Positions 1 to 9,447 are shown, numbered from the stretch's first letter. The stretch is DNA of 16,940 bases from CAZQIC01 sp964593555 (GCA_964593555.1 CAZQIC010000108.1:1-16940), one strand, 5' to 3'. Program-made: numbers and translations. Notes: generated by a model from the sequence alone, not told the origin.

Positions 1-55
1 TCAATTAGTTATATCGTTATTTATTAACAATTTGATTTTTAGAACTCCCCTATAT
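1..55. repeat. Left copy of exact 55-bp terminal inverted repeat
   Basis: These 55 bases are a perfect reverse complement of 16886-16940, and the identity stops at the next base (T at 56 against A in the mirrored copy). The tip facing the window reads AGAACTCCCCTATAT. On the + strand one frame hits a TAA at 31-33 and another stays open through the repeat, so this could be the 3' edge of a transposase gene plus its terminal sequence, but I cannot name an IS family. The exact 55-bp length also equals a common de Bruijn k-mer, so it probably marks the first k bases of a longer unresolved repeat. Confidence 0.9.
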
Positions 56-83
56 TAAGATATATAAGTTCATGGCCTGAATA

Positions 84-115
84 TTGCTAAATCTCAGGCA
101 TAAAACGTATATTTA
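84..115 (+). promoter_or_regulatory. Weak candidate promoter for the subtilase gene
   Basis: A TTG at 84-86 lies 21 bp ahead of TATATTTA at 108-115, which matches seven of the eight positions of the Bacteroidota -7 consensus TAnnTTTG. Transcription would start about 15 bp before the ATG at 134. An imperfect inverted repeat (GCCTGA 75-80 and TCAGGC 94-99) overlaps the upstream half and could be an operator or chance. The region is very AT-rich, so a false match is easy. Confidence 0.25.
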
Positions 116-133
116 TTAATTAAATATATTCGC

Positions 134-2413
134 ATGAAAACGCTCTACACTTCACTTGTACTATCACTTTTTACCATATCAATTTATGCTCAAAATGGCG
201 AGAATATTAAACCAAAACTTTCTCCCTTAACAAAAAAATATTTACAGGAGTTAAAAAAAGATCCTCAACATGGTGCCGGGTTAAAGGGATACAATTACAA
301 AAGACACAACGACGGAAAAATATATGCAAGCGCTATAATTAAAGTTGCAAACCCAACACAAGTGCAGCCTCAATTGGAAACAATGGGAGCTTTTATCGGA
401 ACTAAAGCAGGAGATATTTGGACCGTACAGGTACCTATTGAAAAAGTAATTGAGTTCACTGAAGTAACCGGAATTTCATACCTACAAATAGATGAAGCCG
501 CTTTTCCGCAGCTTGATCAGGCTCGCAAAACAACAAGAGTAGATTCTGTTCACCAAGGCGTTGGACTCCCAACACCTTTCAGCGGAAAAAATGTAGTTGT
601 TGGTGTAATTGATTTTGGGTTTGATTATACTCACCCTACCTTTTATGATACATTACATGCCAATTACCGTGTAAGAAAATCATGGGAACTTAATTCAACA
701 GGTACACCGCCTGCAAGTTATTCATATGGACATGAGTTAGCTGACTCCAATTCTATACGTGCACAGGGAACAGATAACGCACAACAAAACCATGGCACTT
801 CTGTAGCAGGTGTTGCAGCAGGCTCCGGTTATGGAAGCACACCTAAAAGTGACCGCTTCAGAGGAATGGCTTATGATGCTGACCTTGTTTTTGTTGGAGT
901 AAGACGTGATTCACTTGAAGAACAATGGATGCAGGGCGGATTTTCAGATTTTATTGACGGCATTAATTATATTTTCACTTACGCCGGCTCGGTTGGAAAA
1001 CCTGCGGTCGTAAATATCAGCTGGGGATCACAAGCGGGTCCTCATGATGGTACTTCTCTTATGAACCAGGCATGCGATAATTTAACCGGGGTGGGAAAAA
1101 TTGTGGTAATGAGTGCAGGAAATGATGGAAGCAACAAAATACACATCAACAAAACGTTTGGCGCAACAGATTCTTTACTTAATACATTTTTAGACTTTAG
1201 TCCTGCTACTTACAAACGTACATGGGTAGATACATGGGGCGATACAGGTAAAACTTTTTGTTCGAAGGTAACTTTGTTCCGTAACGGTATTGCAGGTAAC
1301 ACAACCGGCTTTGTATGTATTGACGATTCTATACATAGTATGTATATTCTCGGAGCAAACGGAACTGATACCTGTTATGTAGATTTCATTACTTCATCAG
1401 CGGAGTTTAATATGAAACCAAGAGTTACTGTAAGCATTTTTAATAAAGCCATCGACAGTATTAACGTTACTTTTAAAGCAACGAGCGGTGCCATTGATGC
1501 GTGGGATGAATCCTACTATTACGGATTCCCTCATAAGTATCAAAGTGAATTCAGTGCTCATGGGTTTGGGTGGGCAACGCCAGGAAATCTTTCAACCACC
1601 GTGAGTGAAATGGGCGCAGCTAAGTCTGTACTTCTTGTAGGTGCTTATGCGTCCAAGGTTATTTATACTGATATTAATAGTATTGGAAGATCTTACGCCG
1701 GATATGTAAGCTTAGGATCGCTCGTTCCATTTTCAAGCAGGGGCCCTATGATCGATGGAAGAATAAAACCTGATATCGCTGCCCCAGGTTTAACATTGGC
1801 AACATCTATGAGTTCTTACGATACAACGTTTACTCCTACAGGAATAAACAGCAACAGGACGATAAAAAAAATCAGCGGGCTGCAACATCCGGTTACCGGT
1901 CGTGATTATTATTATGCCGAGTTCATAGGAACATCTGCATCTAGCCCTGCTGCATCAGGAATTGTTGCGCTTATGCTGCAGGCAAATCCTACTTTATCAC
2001 AGTATGATGTTCAAACGATCATTGCGGCATCAGCGATCAAAGATGTTAAAACAGGTCCGCTCTTGATAAAGAGTAACACATGGGGAAGCGGAAAAATAAA
2101 TGCTTACGGAGCAGTGAAGCTGGCAATACAAAATATAGGTGTATATGATTTCACCGGGAAAAAAATAGATTGTGTTGTTTATCCTAATCCAAACAACGGA
2201 ACATTTACATTGGATTATTCTGGAGACAAATCGGAAACACTTAATGTTGAAGTCATTAATTTAGTAGGCTGTGAAGTATCGCATCACTTTTGGAATGTTA
2301 TCCCGGGAGTGAACAGGGAACAGCTTGACCTTTCTACGTTACCAAAAGGAATTTATAATGTAAGAGTAAGTTCTGCAGAGGGAATGGTAAATATAAAAGT
2401 GATTACCCAGTAA
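134..2413 (+). CDS. Secreted subtilisin-like (S8) serine protease with T9SS type A sorting domain
   Basis: This 759-residue protein is a secreted endopeptidase of family S8. An N-terminal signal peptide (residues 1-19, likely cleaved between YA and QN) is followed by a propeptide-like region to about residue 145. The catalytic triad is visible: Asp160 in VGVIDFGFD, His220 in NHGTSVAGV and Ser601 in GTSASSP, with the oxyanion-hole Asn330 in SAGND. The His-Ser spacing of about 380 residues is far longer than in subtilisin, because an extra beta-rich region occupies roughly 340-490. Residues 680-759 (YPNPNNGTFTLDY, then LPKGIYNVRV) form a type A T9SS C-terminal domain, so the protein should cross the outer membrane through T9SS and be released or surface-anchored. 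It appears monocistronic and is followed by a strong terminator. The ATG is placed directly before the signal peptide. The substrate cannot be predicted. Confidence 0.95.
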   Translation: MKTLYTSLVLSLFTISIYAQNGENIKPKLSPLTKKYLQELKKDPQHGAGLKGYNYKRHNDGKIYASAIIKVANPTQVQPQLETMGAFIGTKAGDIWTVQVPIEKVIEFTEVTGISYLQIDEAAFPQLDQARKTTRVDSVHQGVGLPTPFSGKNVVVGVIDFGFDYTHPTFYDTLHANYRVRKSWELNSTGTPPASYSYGHELADSNSIRAQGTDNAQQNHGTSVAGVAAGSGYGSTPKSDRFRGMAYDADLVFVGVRRDSLEEQWMQGGFSDFIDGINYIFTYAGSVGKPAVVNISWGSQAGPHDGTSLMNQACDNLTGVGKIVVMSAGNDGSNKIHINKTFGATDSLLNTFLDFSPATYKRTWVDTWGDTGKTFCSKVTLFRNGIAGNTTGFVCIDDSIHSMYILGANGTDTCYVDFITSSAEFNMKPRVTVSIFNKAIDSINVTFKATSGAIDAWDESYYYGFPHKYQSEFSAHGFGWATPGNLSTTVSEMGAAKSVLLVGAYASKVIYTDINSIGRSYAGYVSLGSLVPFSSRGPMIDGRIKPDIAAPGLTLATSMSSYDTTFTPTGINSNRTIKKISGLQHPVTGRDYYYAEFIGTSASSPAASGIVALMLQANPTLSQYDVQTIIAASAIKDVKTGPLLIKSNTWGSGKINAYGAVKLAIQNIGVYDFTGKKIDCVVYPNPNNGTFTLDYSGDKSETLNVEVINLVGCEVSHHFWNVIPGVNREQLDLSTLPKGIYNVRVSSAEGMVNIKVITQ

Positions 2414-2435
2414 CCAACAAACGCTTTGCATTTTT

Positions 2436-2466
2436 AAAAGCCTCTTAACAAGAGGCTTTTTCATTT
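2436..2466 (+). terminator. Rho-independent terminator of the subtilase gene
   Basis: AAAAGCCTCT (2436-2445) and AGAGGCTTTT (2451-2460) form a perfect 10-bp stem with a 5-base loop, running into a T-rich tail (TTTTTCATTTTT). It lies 22 bp after the subtilase stop codon and isolates that gene from the next one. Confidence 0.9.
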
Positions 2467-2638
2467 TTAGAAAACTGATAATGACTGGATTTTTATTTTA
2501 CTAAAGTCAGTTTCAACGCCTAAAATAACAACGAATACATAAAAATATATCTTTTAAAATAATGATCCATTTCAAATATAATTTGGCTAAACCTACCCAT
2601 TATTGCGAAATTAAACTTAGTCGGGATCCAAATGTTGA

Positions 2639-5545
2639 ATGGCAATTAAGATAATTATGAAAAACAGCAGTTTAAAAATAAATACAGAAAATATATTCCT
2701 TCATTACGAGACAAAGGCATCATTTATACTTTTTTTCTTCTTCGTTTTTTTTCTGAATCACAACTCTTTTTCACAAGGCAATCGTTTATGGGCCTCCTAT
2801 TATGGCGGAACCGAAAATGAAGAAGGATATAATGTTGCGACCGATCCACAAGGCAACGTATACGTCGTTGGAACTACCGAGAGTCTGAATCGTATTGCCA
2901 CAGCAGGGGCATATCAAACAAGCTACGGTGGAAATGCAGATGCTTTTATTGTAAAATTTAATTCCGCCGGTGTAAGGCAGTGGGGAACTTATTTTGGCGG
3001 ACCCGGTACTGAATGGGGATATGCTGTTGCAACAGACGCACTGGGCAATGTATATCTTGGCGGCGCAACTAATAATGATACAGGTATCTCATTTAATGGT
3101 TTTCAAAATTCATTTGCAGGAAACTGGGATGCGTTCCTGGTAAAATTCAATTCTTCCGGCGCTCGTCAATGGGCTACCTATTACGGAGGTCCTGATACCG
3201 ATGGCCAATCTGTTGTGAGTGTTGCTACAGATAATTTGGGAAACGTATACCTTGCGGGAGGTACTTCCAGTGCTTCAAATATTGCATCGGGCGGTGCACA
3301 AAATACTTATGGGTCCGGCGGAGGAGATGGCTTTCTTGTAAAATTCAATACCGCTGGTGCGCGGCTATGGGCTAGCTACCTAGGAGATGTGGCTTATGAT
3401 GCTGTCAATTGCGTAGCAACAGATATTGCAACGGGAGATATTTATGTGGCAGGACAAACAGGTTCTAATAGTAACATAGCAACTGTAGGAGCACATCAAA
3501 CTGTTTATAATGGTATCACAGATGCTTTTCTCACAAAGTTCAATACGGGAGGAAGCATTCTTTGGTCTACTTATTATGGAGGAACCGGAAGCGATATAGG
3601 AAGAAGTGTCTCTGCCGACGGAATGGGAAATGTTTACCTCGCAGGAAATACAACAAGCCCGAGCGCAATAGCTTCAGGAGGGATTCAGAATAATTACATT
3701 CCAACACAGAATGCTTTTCTTGTAAAATTCAATGCTGCAAGCGGTACCCGTTCATGGGGAACTTATTATGGAAAAGGCGGAGGTGAAGAAGTGTTTAGTG
3801 TAGTTGCAGATTCCACTTGTACTGTATATTTAGCCGGAGACACCTACTCACGTCGTGGTATGGCTAAAGGCGGTTATCAGGATAGCATTCCCAGGCCCTT
3901 TGGTGTGGAAAATTTATTTGTAGCAAAATTCGATGGTAATGGAAATATAATGTGCGCAACATACTACGGACACACGCATGAGGAAGACGGACACGTTGCA
4001 ATTGATAAAAACGGAAACGTTTATTTAGCTGGTGACACTTATTGGCCTGCCGATATCTCTTCAGGGGGACATCAAAATAACATTGGTGGAAACTATGATG
4101 CTTTCCTGGTGAAATTCTCTACCTGCTCTACTGTGTTCAGTTCAACAACTACCCAAACTAACAATTTATGTTATGGAGATTGCAAAGGAACCGCTACTGC
4201 TGAACCACAATGCAGCTATGGGCCATTCACCTATTTGTGGAATAACGGACAAACAACACAAACAGCAACAGGACTATGTATAGGTGCGTATACTGTTACT
4301 ATATGGGATAGAATAAATAACTCAACATCATCAGTTGTAAATATTACACAACCGTCTTTGCTTACTTCCTCTGTCACTTCAACAACAAACGTGAGGTGTT
4401 TTGGTGAAAGCAATGGGGCTGCATCTACAAATGTTTCAGGCGGAACATCCGGATACACTTACAACTGGAGTAATACCACGACCAATTCTTCTGTATCCAA
4501 TTTTATTGCCGGCAATTATTCCTGCACAATTACTGATGCAAACGGATGTATTTCAACAACAAATGTTTCCATTACTCAACCGCCTTTATTTACAGCATCC
4601 GATACAACGCTCAGTCACGTTGACTGTTTTGGAAAAAATAACGGAGCCGCATCTATTATGGCTTCCGGAGGAACGAGCGCCTACAACTATTCCTGGAACA
4701 ACGGTGCCACAACGGCTTTGGCAACAAATTTTTCTGCTGCTGCATATACTTGTACAATCACCGATGCGAATGGCTGTTCACTTACACGCAATATAATTAT
4801 CACTCAACCTTCCGCGCTTACCATGACATTATCAAGCACCCCTACTTCTTGTGACAACAACAGCGGATCTGCCGGTGTAATGGCATCAGGCGGAACGCCC
4901 GGATACATCTATAGCTGGAGTAATATACAAACAACCATGTCCTCTTCGGGATTAACTATTGGAACATATACTTGTATAGTAACGGATCAAAATGGTTGTA
5001 CGATTACACAAAGCACATCAGTTGCGCAAACTTCCGGACCAGCTGTAAAAGCAATAGCATCTCTTGCTTATATACAATCAGGAGGAAGTTCACAGTTGAG
5101 CGCCGTGAGCGATGGCACAGCATATTTATGGGTTCCCGCAACAGGATTAAGTTGTGTAACCTGTGCCAATCCCATTGCATCACCTACCGAGTCAACACAC
5201 TATTGTGTGCTGGTAACAGATGAGAATGGCTGCACTGACGCAGATTGTGTTTCCATTGATATTGACTTTGAATGCGATGATGTTTATTTTCCGAATGCAT
5301 TTTCGCCAAATGGTGATGGTGAAAACGAGATATTTATTGCGCGAGGTAACAATGTAGAAGAATTTACAATTATGATTTATGACAGATGGGGAGAAAAGGT
5401 CTTCGAGTCACATAATATTCTTATAGGATGGGACGGCACATACCGTGGAAGTATTTTAGATCCAAATGTTTTTACTTTCCAGGCAACCTACGCCTGCAAT
5501 TCAGAAATAAAAAGAAAATTCGGAAACATTTCACTCGTCAGGTAA
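2639..5545 (+). CDS. Secreted SBBP beta-propeller / SprB-repeat protein with T9SS type B C-terminal domain
   Basis: This 968-residue surface or extracellular protein has no recognisable catalytic site. A hydrophobic signal segment (about residues 28-46, ending FSQ) is preceded by a long N-terminus. Translation could instead begin at Met7 (base 2657), which I think equally likely. Seven SBBP repeats start near residues 51, 115, 178, 244, 309, 373 and 439 (W-x-T-Y-Y-G-G, then GNVYLAG, then DAFLVKF); 63-66-residue spacing predicts a closed seven-bladed propeller. Four SprB-like repeats follow (about 506-573, 579-648, 654-723 and 729-797), each with CxGxxNGxA, SGGT, and the latter three with TD(A/Q)NGC. 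A Cys-rich linker precedes the CHU_C-type sorting domain (about 881-968: PNAFSPNGDGENE, YDRWGEKVF, GWDGTYRG). Such proteins are exported by T9SS and often serve in adhesion or gliding. Both roles here are inference. Confidence 0.93.
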   Translation: MAIKIIMKNSSLKINTENIFLHYETKASFILFFFFVFFLNHNSFSQGNRLWASYYGGTENEEGYNVATDPQGNVYVVGTTESLNRIATAGAYQTSYGGNADAFIVKFNSAGVRQWGTYFGGPGTEWGYAVATDALGNVYLGGATNNDTGISFNGFQNSFAGNWDAFLVKFNSSGARQWATYYGGPDTDGQSVVSVATDNLGNVYLAGGTSSASNIASGGAQNTYGSGGGDGFLVKFNTAGARLWASYLGDVAYDAVNCVATDIATGDIYVAGQTGSNSNIATVGAHQTVYNGITDAFLTKFNTGGSILWSTYYGGTGSDIGRSVSADGMGNVYLAGNTTSPSAIASGGIQNNYIPTQNAFLVKFNAASGTRSWGTYYGKGGGEEVFSVVADSTCTVYLAGDTYSRRGMAKGGYQDSIPRPFGVENLFVAKFDGNGNIMCATYYGHTHEEDGHVAIDKNGNVYLAGDTYWPADISSGGHQNNIGGNYDAFLVKFSTCSTVFSSTTTQTNNLCYGDCKGTATAEPQCSYGPFTYLWNNGQTTQTATGLCIGAYTVTIWDRINNSTSSVVNITQPSLLTSSVTSTTNVRCFGESNGAASTNVSGGTSGYTYNWSNTTTNSSVSNFIAGNYSCTITDANGCISTTNVSITQPPLFTASDTTLSHVDCFGKNNGAASIMASGGTSAYNYSWNNGATTALATNFSAAAYTCTITDANGCSLTRNIIITQPSALTMTLSSTPTSCDNNSGSAGVMASGGTPGYIYSWSNIQTTMSSSGLTIGTYTCIVTDQNGCTITQSTSVAQTSGPAVKAIASLAYIQSGGSSQLSAVSDGTAYLWVPATGLSCVTCANPIASPTESTHYCVLVTDENGCTDADCVSIDIDFECDDVYFPNAFSPNGDGENEIFIARGNNVEEFTIMIYDRWGEKVFESHNILIGWDGTYRGSILDPNVFTFQATYACNSEIKRKFGNISLVR

Positions 5546-5565
5546 ATTCTACCTGATGAGATTTA
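5534..5565 (+). terminator. Hairpin overlapping the stop codon, possible terminator
   Basis: CTCGTCAGGTA (5534-5544) pairs with TACCTGATGAG (5550-5560) over 11 bp with one G-T wobble and a 5-base loop. The TAA stop codon lies at the loop edge. The following ATTTATTG is only weakly T-rich, so termination may be inefficient or the hairpin may only stabilise the mRNA 3' end. Confidence 0.5.
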
Positions 5566-5587
5566 TTGACCCTGCATAACGAAAACC

Positions 5588-5628
5588 GCTTTCATCGCTT
5601 AGTATACCTATACTTTTTAAATGAAAGC
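5588..5628. repeat. Nested inverted repeat (stem within stem) in the intergenic region
   Basis: The outer arms GCTTTCAT (5588-5595) and ATGAAAGC (5621-5628) are perfect over 8 bp. Inside them AGTATA (5601-5606) and TATACT (5609-5614) form a 6-bp inner stem with a 2-base turn. No gene overlaps it. It could be an attenuator or a protein-binding site, or could arise by chance in AT-rich DNA. Both strands would fold equally. Confidence 0.45.
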
Positions 5629-5762
5629 ATCCTACCAAACTGATTGATATAACAGCTTTTCATTCTATCCGTTATAGTGATCCCCAAAAACACATATTTG
5701 CTACAATTACGCTTTGTTGTCAAGTGCACTTTTTCTGTTAACTTCAGTGCATTATTAAAATC

Positions 5763-8318
5763 ATGCCACGGATAATTGTATTATTCTTTTTTTTAAACAC
5801 CATCCTTTGCGGCTTTTCGCAAACGTTTACTAATATTCCTTCCTGGGTAAAAGTTGAAAATATTAAAGAGAATAATGTAGACGCAAATAGTATTAGGGAT
5901 GGATATTATTATGCTTTGGTCGATGAACAGTACAACACTGTTTTAAAGCATGATTTTTGTCATTATGCCACTAAGGCTACTTCTGAACTGGGACTTGATT
6001 ATACCTCACAGCTAGAAATAGAGTTTGATCCCTCCTACCAAAAAGTAGAAATACATTATATAAAAATTAATAGGGGACAGGAAACCATTGACCTCACTCA
6101 TACATCCGGAATAAAATTATTAAAAGAAGAAAATGAGAGATCGAACGGGGTTTTAAATGAAACAAATACTCTTTATGCAAACCTGAGTGACATACGGAAG
6201 GGAGATATTGTAGAGTATGCGTATTCAGTGATCGGCTATAACAATGTATTCAAAAATGCTTTCAGCTTTAGTTTAAAGTTCGGATACTCTATTCCAGTAG
6301 GCCGGATCAACAGGAGTTTGATCATCGACAAAGAGACAAAGCTTTCCATTCTTAATACAAATTGTGAAATACAACCCGAAATATCAGAAAACAAAAACAT
6401 TACTTACACATGGGTCGCAGAAAACACAACTCCAATAAAGCTAGAGGATAATACACCATCCTGGTACTCACCCTACCCTACTGTACAAGTTTCCAATTCA
6501 AAGGACTGGAAAGAAGTAAAAGAAAAACACAAAACACTATTTGTAATAGGCAAGTATGACAACATTAAATTAACCGAACTTACAGATTCTATAAAAGCTA
6601 AATATCCCGGCGACATAGAAAAACAAATATCTTCCCTTGTCGACTTCGCCCAAAACCAAATAAGGTATTCCGGAATTACAGGAGGAATCCACTCCCACCA
6701 GCCGCATTTACCGGATTATGTAATGCGCAACAGGTATGGCGACTGCAAAGACAAAACACTTTTTTTACGGGAACTGTTAAAACAAATTGATATAAAATCA
6801 TACCCGGTACTTATCCATACTGATCAAAACAAAAGTATCGAATCAGGCAATCCATCTACACGCGCATTCAACCACGTAATACTCGCAATTGAGTATGAAC
6901 ACAAATTTTATTTTATCGATCCGACGTTTACGTACCAGAAAGGAAATTTTAAAAACAAAAAAACGTCCAACTATGAAGTGGGATTAATATTAGACGACAG
7001 CGAAAACACTTTTGTTGAAATCCCAACAGATACCGTAAGCAAAATAATTGTTACCGAAGACTTTAACATTAATAGCGATACCAAGGATGCCATACTTAAA
7101 GTTGAATCAATTTACACCGGCATCCATGCTGACAGAACCCGTTACAGTTATTCCAACAGCTCCATTGCAGATATGCAGGAAAATTATCGATCCTTTTATC
7201 TTAAATACACTGATGAAGTAGAAGTACTCGACACCCTTGTGTTTATTGATGATGAGGAACAGAACGAGATTCGAATAACAGAACATTATCTCCTGAAAGG
7301 GTTTTGGACAAAAGCCGACTCTGCCGATACAAAAATTCAGAAAGATTTTATCCCTTATGTTTTAAATGAAAAAATAATATACGTAACTGATAATATCAGG
7401 AAGCAATATCTTGAAATACCTTTTCCGGTAAATATTACCCAGACCATAAATGTTCGAAAAGCTGAAGGATGGAATATTGAAAACAGTAACATAGAAGAGA
7501 ACAACGATTTTTTTTACTATTACTATAACACAACTGTAATTGACAACCTGCTTAGTCTGAAATATATCTATCGTTCAAAAACAAGCTCCATATCACCTGA
7601 GGACTACCCAGCCTATAAAACAAAATCAAACTTCTTAGATCATAACATGGTTATGGCAGTTTCGACCAGTGATGTTAACGCAAAAGTTTTCGGATTTAAC
7701 TGGCTGCTGGCATTAACCACTTTGATATCGACAATATTTTCATTTATTGTTTGTTACCATCTTTATAAAAAACCGTACCAGGCAGAATACGACAAACAAT
7801 ACAATACTATTGGAGGATGGCTGATATTAGTGGGAATAGGAATTGTAATATCACCCCTGGCTCTTACCTACGAGGTATTTAAGTTATATTACGACGAACT
7901 TTCTGTCAATTATTTCTTTTTTTATTTTGATAAAACATCCGAATACTATGAACCTTTGCAAGGCTATTATGTACTTGTAGGTAATCTTGGTAATATGTTC
8001 CTTATTGTGGCCAGCGTATTTCTGATCATTCTTTTTTTCAAAAGGAAGGCTTCTTTCCGTACGTATTATTGCGGCTATAGAATATTCAATTTAATATTTT
8101 TAATTCTTGATCTCATCCTTATTTATGCATTTGCCGACAACCCGATCAGTACCGAAGACAAAATCCTCATGCGCACTGAAACAGCTGCTGTGGTAAAAAT
8201 GTTCATACAATCAGCCATATGGATACCTTATGTTTGGTTTTCTGATAGAAGCCGCCACACCTTTGTGGAAGGAGATATGCCTGAAGTTAACCAAGCCGCG
8301 GAAGAGACTCCATTGTAA
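5763..8318 (+). CDS. DUF3857 / transglutaminase-like protein fused to a DUF2569-like membrane domain
   Basis: This 851-residue protein starts with a signal peptide (residues 1-19, ending GFSQ). Residues 45-245 resemble DUF3857, the beta-rich domain that usually precedes bacterial transglutaminase-like domains. Residues 285-400 hold the transglutaminase/protease core with a complete Cys-His-Asp triad: Cys328 in YGDCKDK, His371 in FNHVILA and Asp386 in FIDPT. A beta-rich segment extends to about 610. The C-terminus has about five membrane helices (near 645-665, 683-702, 735-758, 770-790 and 808-825). GGWLILVGIGIVISPL at 684-699 and the ending WIPYVWFSDRSRHTF match the DUF2569 pattern as I remember it. 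The catalytic part is therefore probably held on the periplasmic face of the inner membrane, acting on a protein or peptide. The actual substrate is unknown. The ATG directly precedes the signal peptide. Confidence 0.9.
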   Translation: MPRIIVLFFFLNTILCGFSQTFTNIPSWVKVENIKENNVDANSIRDGYYYALVDEQYNTVLKHDFCHYATKATSELGLDYTSQLEIEFDPSYQKVEIHYIKINRGQETIDLTHTSGIKLLKEENERSNGVLNETNTLYANLSDIRKGDIVEYAYSVIGYNNVFKNAFSFSLKFGYSIPVGRINRSLIIDKETKLSILNTNCEIQPEISENKNITYTWVAENTTPIKLEDNTPSWYSPYPTVQVSNSKDWKEVKEKHKTLFVIGKYDNIKLTELTDSIKAKYPGDIEKQISSLVDFAQNQIRYSGITGGIHSHQPHLPDYVMRNRYGDCKDKTLFLRELLKQIDIKSYPVLIHTDQNKSIESGNPSTRAFNHVILAIEYEHKFYFIDPTFTYQKGNFKNKKTSNYEVGLILDDSENTFVEIPTDTVSKIIVTEDFNINSDTKDAILKVESIYTGIHADRTRYSYSNSSIADMQENYRSFYLKYTDEVEVLDTLVFIDDEEQNEIRITEHYLLKGFWTKADSADTKIQKDFIPYVLNEKIIYVTDNIRKQYLEIPFPVNITQTINVRKAEGWNIENSNIEENNDFFYYYYNTTVIDNLLSLKYIYRSKTSSISPEDYPAYKTKSNFLDHNMVMAVSTSDVNAKVFGFNWLLALTTLISTIFSFIVCYHLYKKPYQAEYDKQYNTIGGWLILVGIGIVISPLALTYEVFKLYYDELSVNYFFFYFDKTSEYYEPLQGYYVLVGNLGNMFLIVASVFLIILFFKRKASFRTYYCGYRIFNLIFLILDLILIYAFADNPISTEDKILMRTETAAVVKMFIQSAIWIPYVWFSDRSRHTFVEGDMPEVNQAAEETPL

Positions 8319-8356
8319 TTTAGATTTTTTAACAAAGTAATTTGGAGTCATTTATT
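8306..8356 (+). terminator. Weak candidate terminator after the transglutaminase-like gene
   Basis: GACTCCA (8306-8312) and TGGAGTC (8343-8349) are inverted over 7 bp across the stop codon, and a T-rich stretch (ATTTATTTTTCC) follows. The 30-base loop is long for an intrinsic terminator, so this is tentative. I see nothing else convincing in 8350-8583. Confidence 0.25.
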
Positions 8357-8583
8357 TTTCCTTCTTACATTAGCATCACTTTGTTGTTCACAAAAAACAT
8401 ATCGATTATAAAAAAGGGCAGAAACAACGTTAGTATTTCCAATTGTATCAGGAATACTTTATTCTCCATTACCGCCTACCCCAACTAGCCGCCATTACTT
8501 ATTAAACAAAGAGTAACGCATTTTTTTTCAAAGGATGCTCGTAATCCTTTATACATTATTTAAACAAGTAAAATACTTACAAT

Positions 8584-9447
8584 ATGAAACGTACAACTAT
8601 AAAATACATTTCAATAATATTAATACTAATATGTGTTACGATATTTCCATCTTTCAGGATGATCACCCAGTTCAGGGAATCGGATGCGACCATAAAGAAA
8701 AGACTAAGTCAAAAAGGATTAAATTATCAATTGGGATATTACAATGCAATTGGCCGAAGCATCAGGTATCTGATTATAGACAATGGAGCGGAAAACAATT
8801 TAATATTTATTCATGGTGCTCCGGGGAGCATATCCAGGTATAATCATTTTTACGAAGACACCCTATTAAGGAAGTATTATAACTTTTATGCCATTGACAG
8901 ACCCGGATATGGCTATTCAGGTTTTGGTGAAGCGGAAGTAAGCATTAAAAAAAACACTGAAGCAATTCTTCCTTTGTTTAATTTGATTAAAAATAATTGT
9001 GGAAAAAATGTTGTGGTCGGGCAATCATACGGCGGGCTAATTGCATCAGAACTAGCCATACTGCATCCTGAATTGGTCGATCAACTAATATTGATGTGCC
9101 CTGCTATTCAACCAGGTGAAGAAAAAACTTATCCGATATCTCACCTCATGGTAAACAAAAATTATAAATTCTTATTTCCAACCATGTATATCACAGCATC
9201 AAAAGAAAAGCTGGCACATAAGGAGGAACTTGAAAAAATTGAGGGGTGCTGGAGTCAGATCAAATGTCCAGTAACTATGATCCAGGGATTGAATGACAAA
9301 CTTGTTTACCCAAGTAATATTAATTTCATTTCAACTCATGTTAATGATACTTTGTTAAGTGTGATCCCATTACAAAACGAAACACATTTTATCACCAAAA
9401 AAGCTTATCCCCAAATTGTAAGATCATTGCATAATGCTGTAGAGTAA
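8584..9447 (+). CDS. Membrane-anchored alpha/beta hydrolase
   Basis: This 287-residue protein has an N-terminal hydrophobic segment (about residues 8-22) without a clear cleavage or lipobox motif, so it is probably a signal anchor facing the periplasm. The rest is an alpha/beta hydrolase fold: the oxyanion region HGAPGS (77-82), DRPGYGYS (105-112), the nucleophile elbow GQSYGG with Ser148, the acid Asp238 in GLNDKLV, and His268 in NETHFI. All three catalytic residues are in the expected order and spacing, so it should be active on an ester, amide or similar bond; the substrate cannot be predicted. The compact length leaves little room for a lid. It lies 265 bp after the transglutaminase-like gene with no visible shared promoter, so I treat it as its own unit. 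Confidence 0.88.
   Translation: MKRTTIKYISIILILICVTIFPSFRMITQFRESDATIKKRLSQKGLNYQLGYYNAIGRSIRYLIIDNGAENNLIFIHGAPGSISRYNHFYEDTLLRKYYNFYAIDRPGYGYSGFGEAEVSIKKNTEAILPLFNLIKNNCGKNVVVGQSYGGLIASELAILHPELVDQLILMCPAIQPGEEKTYPISHLMVNKNYKFLFPTMYITASKEKLAHKEELEKIEGCWSQIKCPVTMIQGLNDKLVYPSNINFISTHVNDTLLSVIPLQNETHFITKKAYPQIVRSLHNAVE

Noticed and set aside
2583..2594. TATAATTTG upstream of the SBBP gene as a -7 box
   Set aside because: It has three bases instead of two between TA and TTTG and no TTG at the -33 distance.
4231..5223. Additional frames within the SprB-like repeat region
   Set aside because: They are out-of-frame readings of the repeat-rich coding sequence.
8535..8843. Separate 102-residue frame overlapping the hydrolase
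   Set aside because: It has no recognisable features and lies in another frame of the well-supported alpha/beta hydrolase gene.
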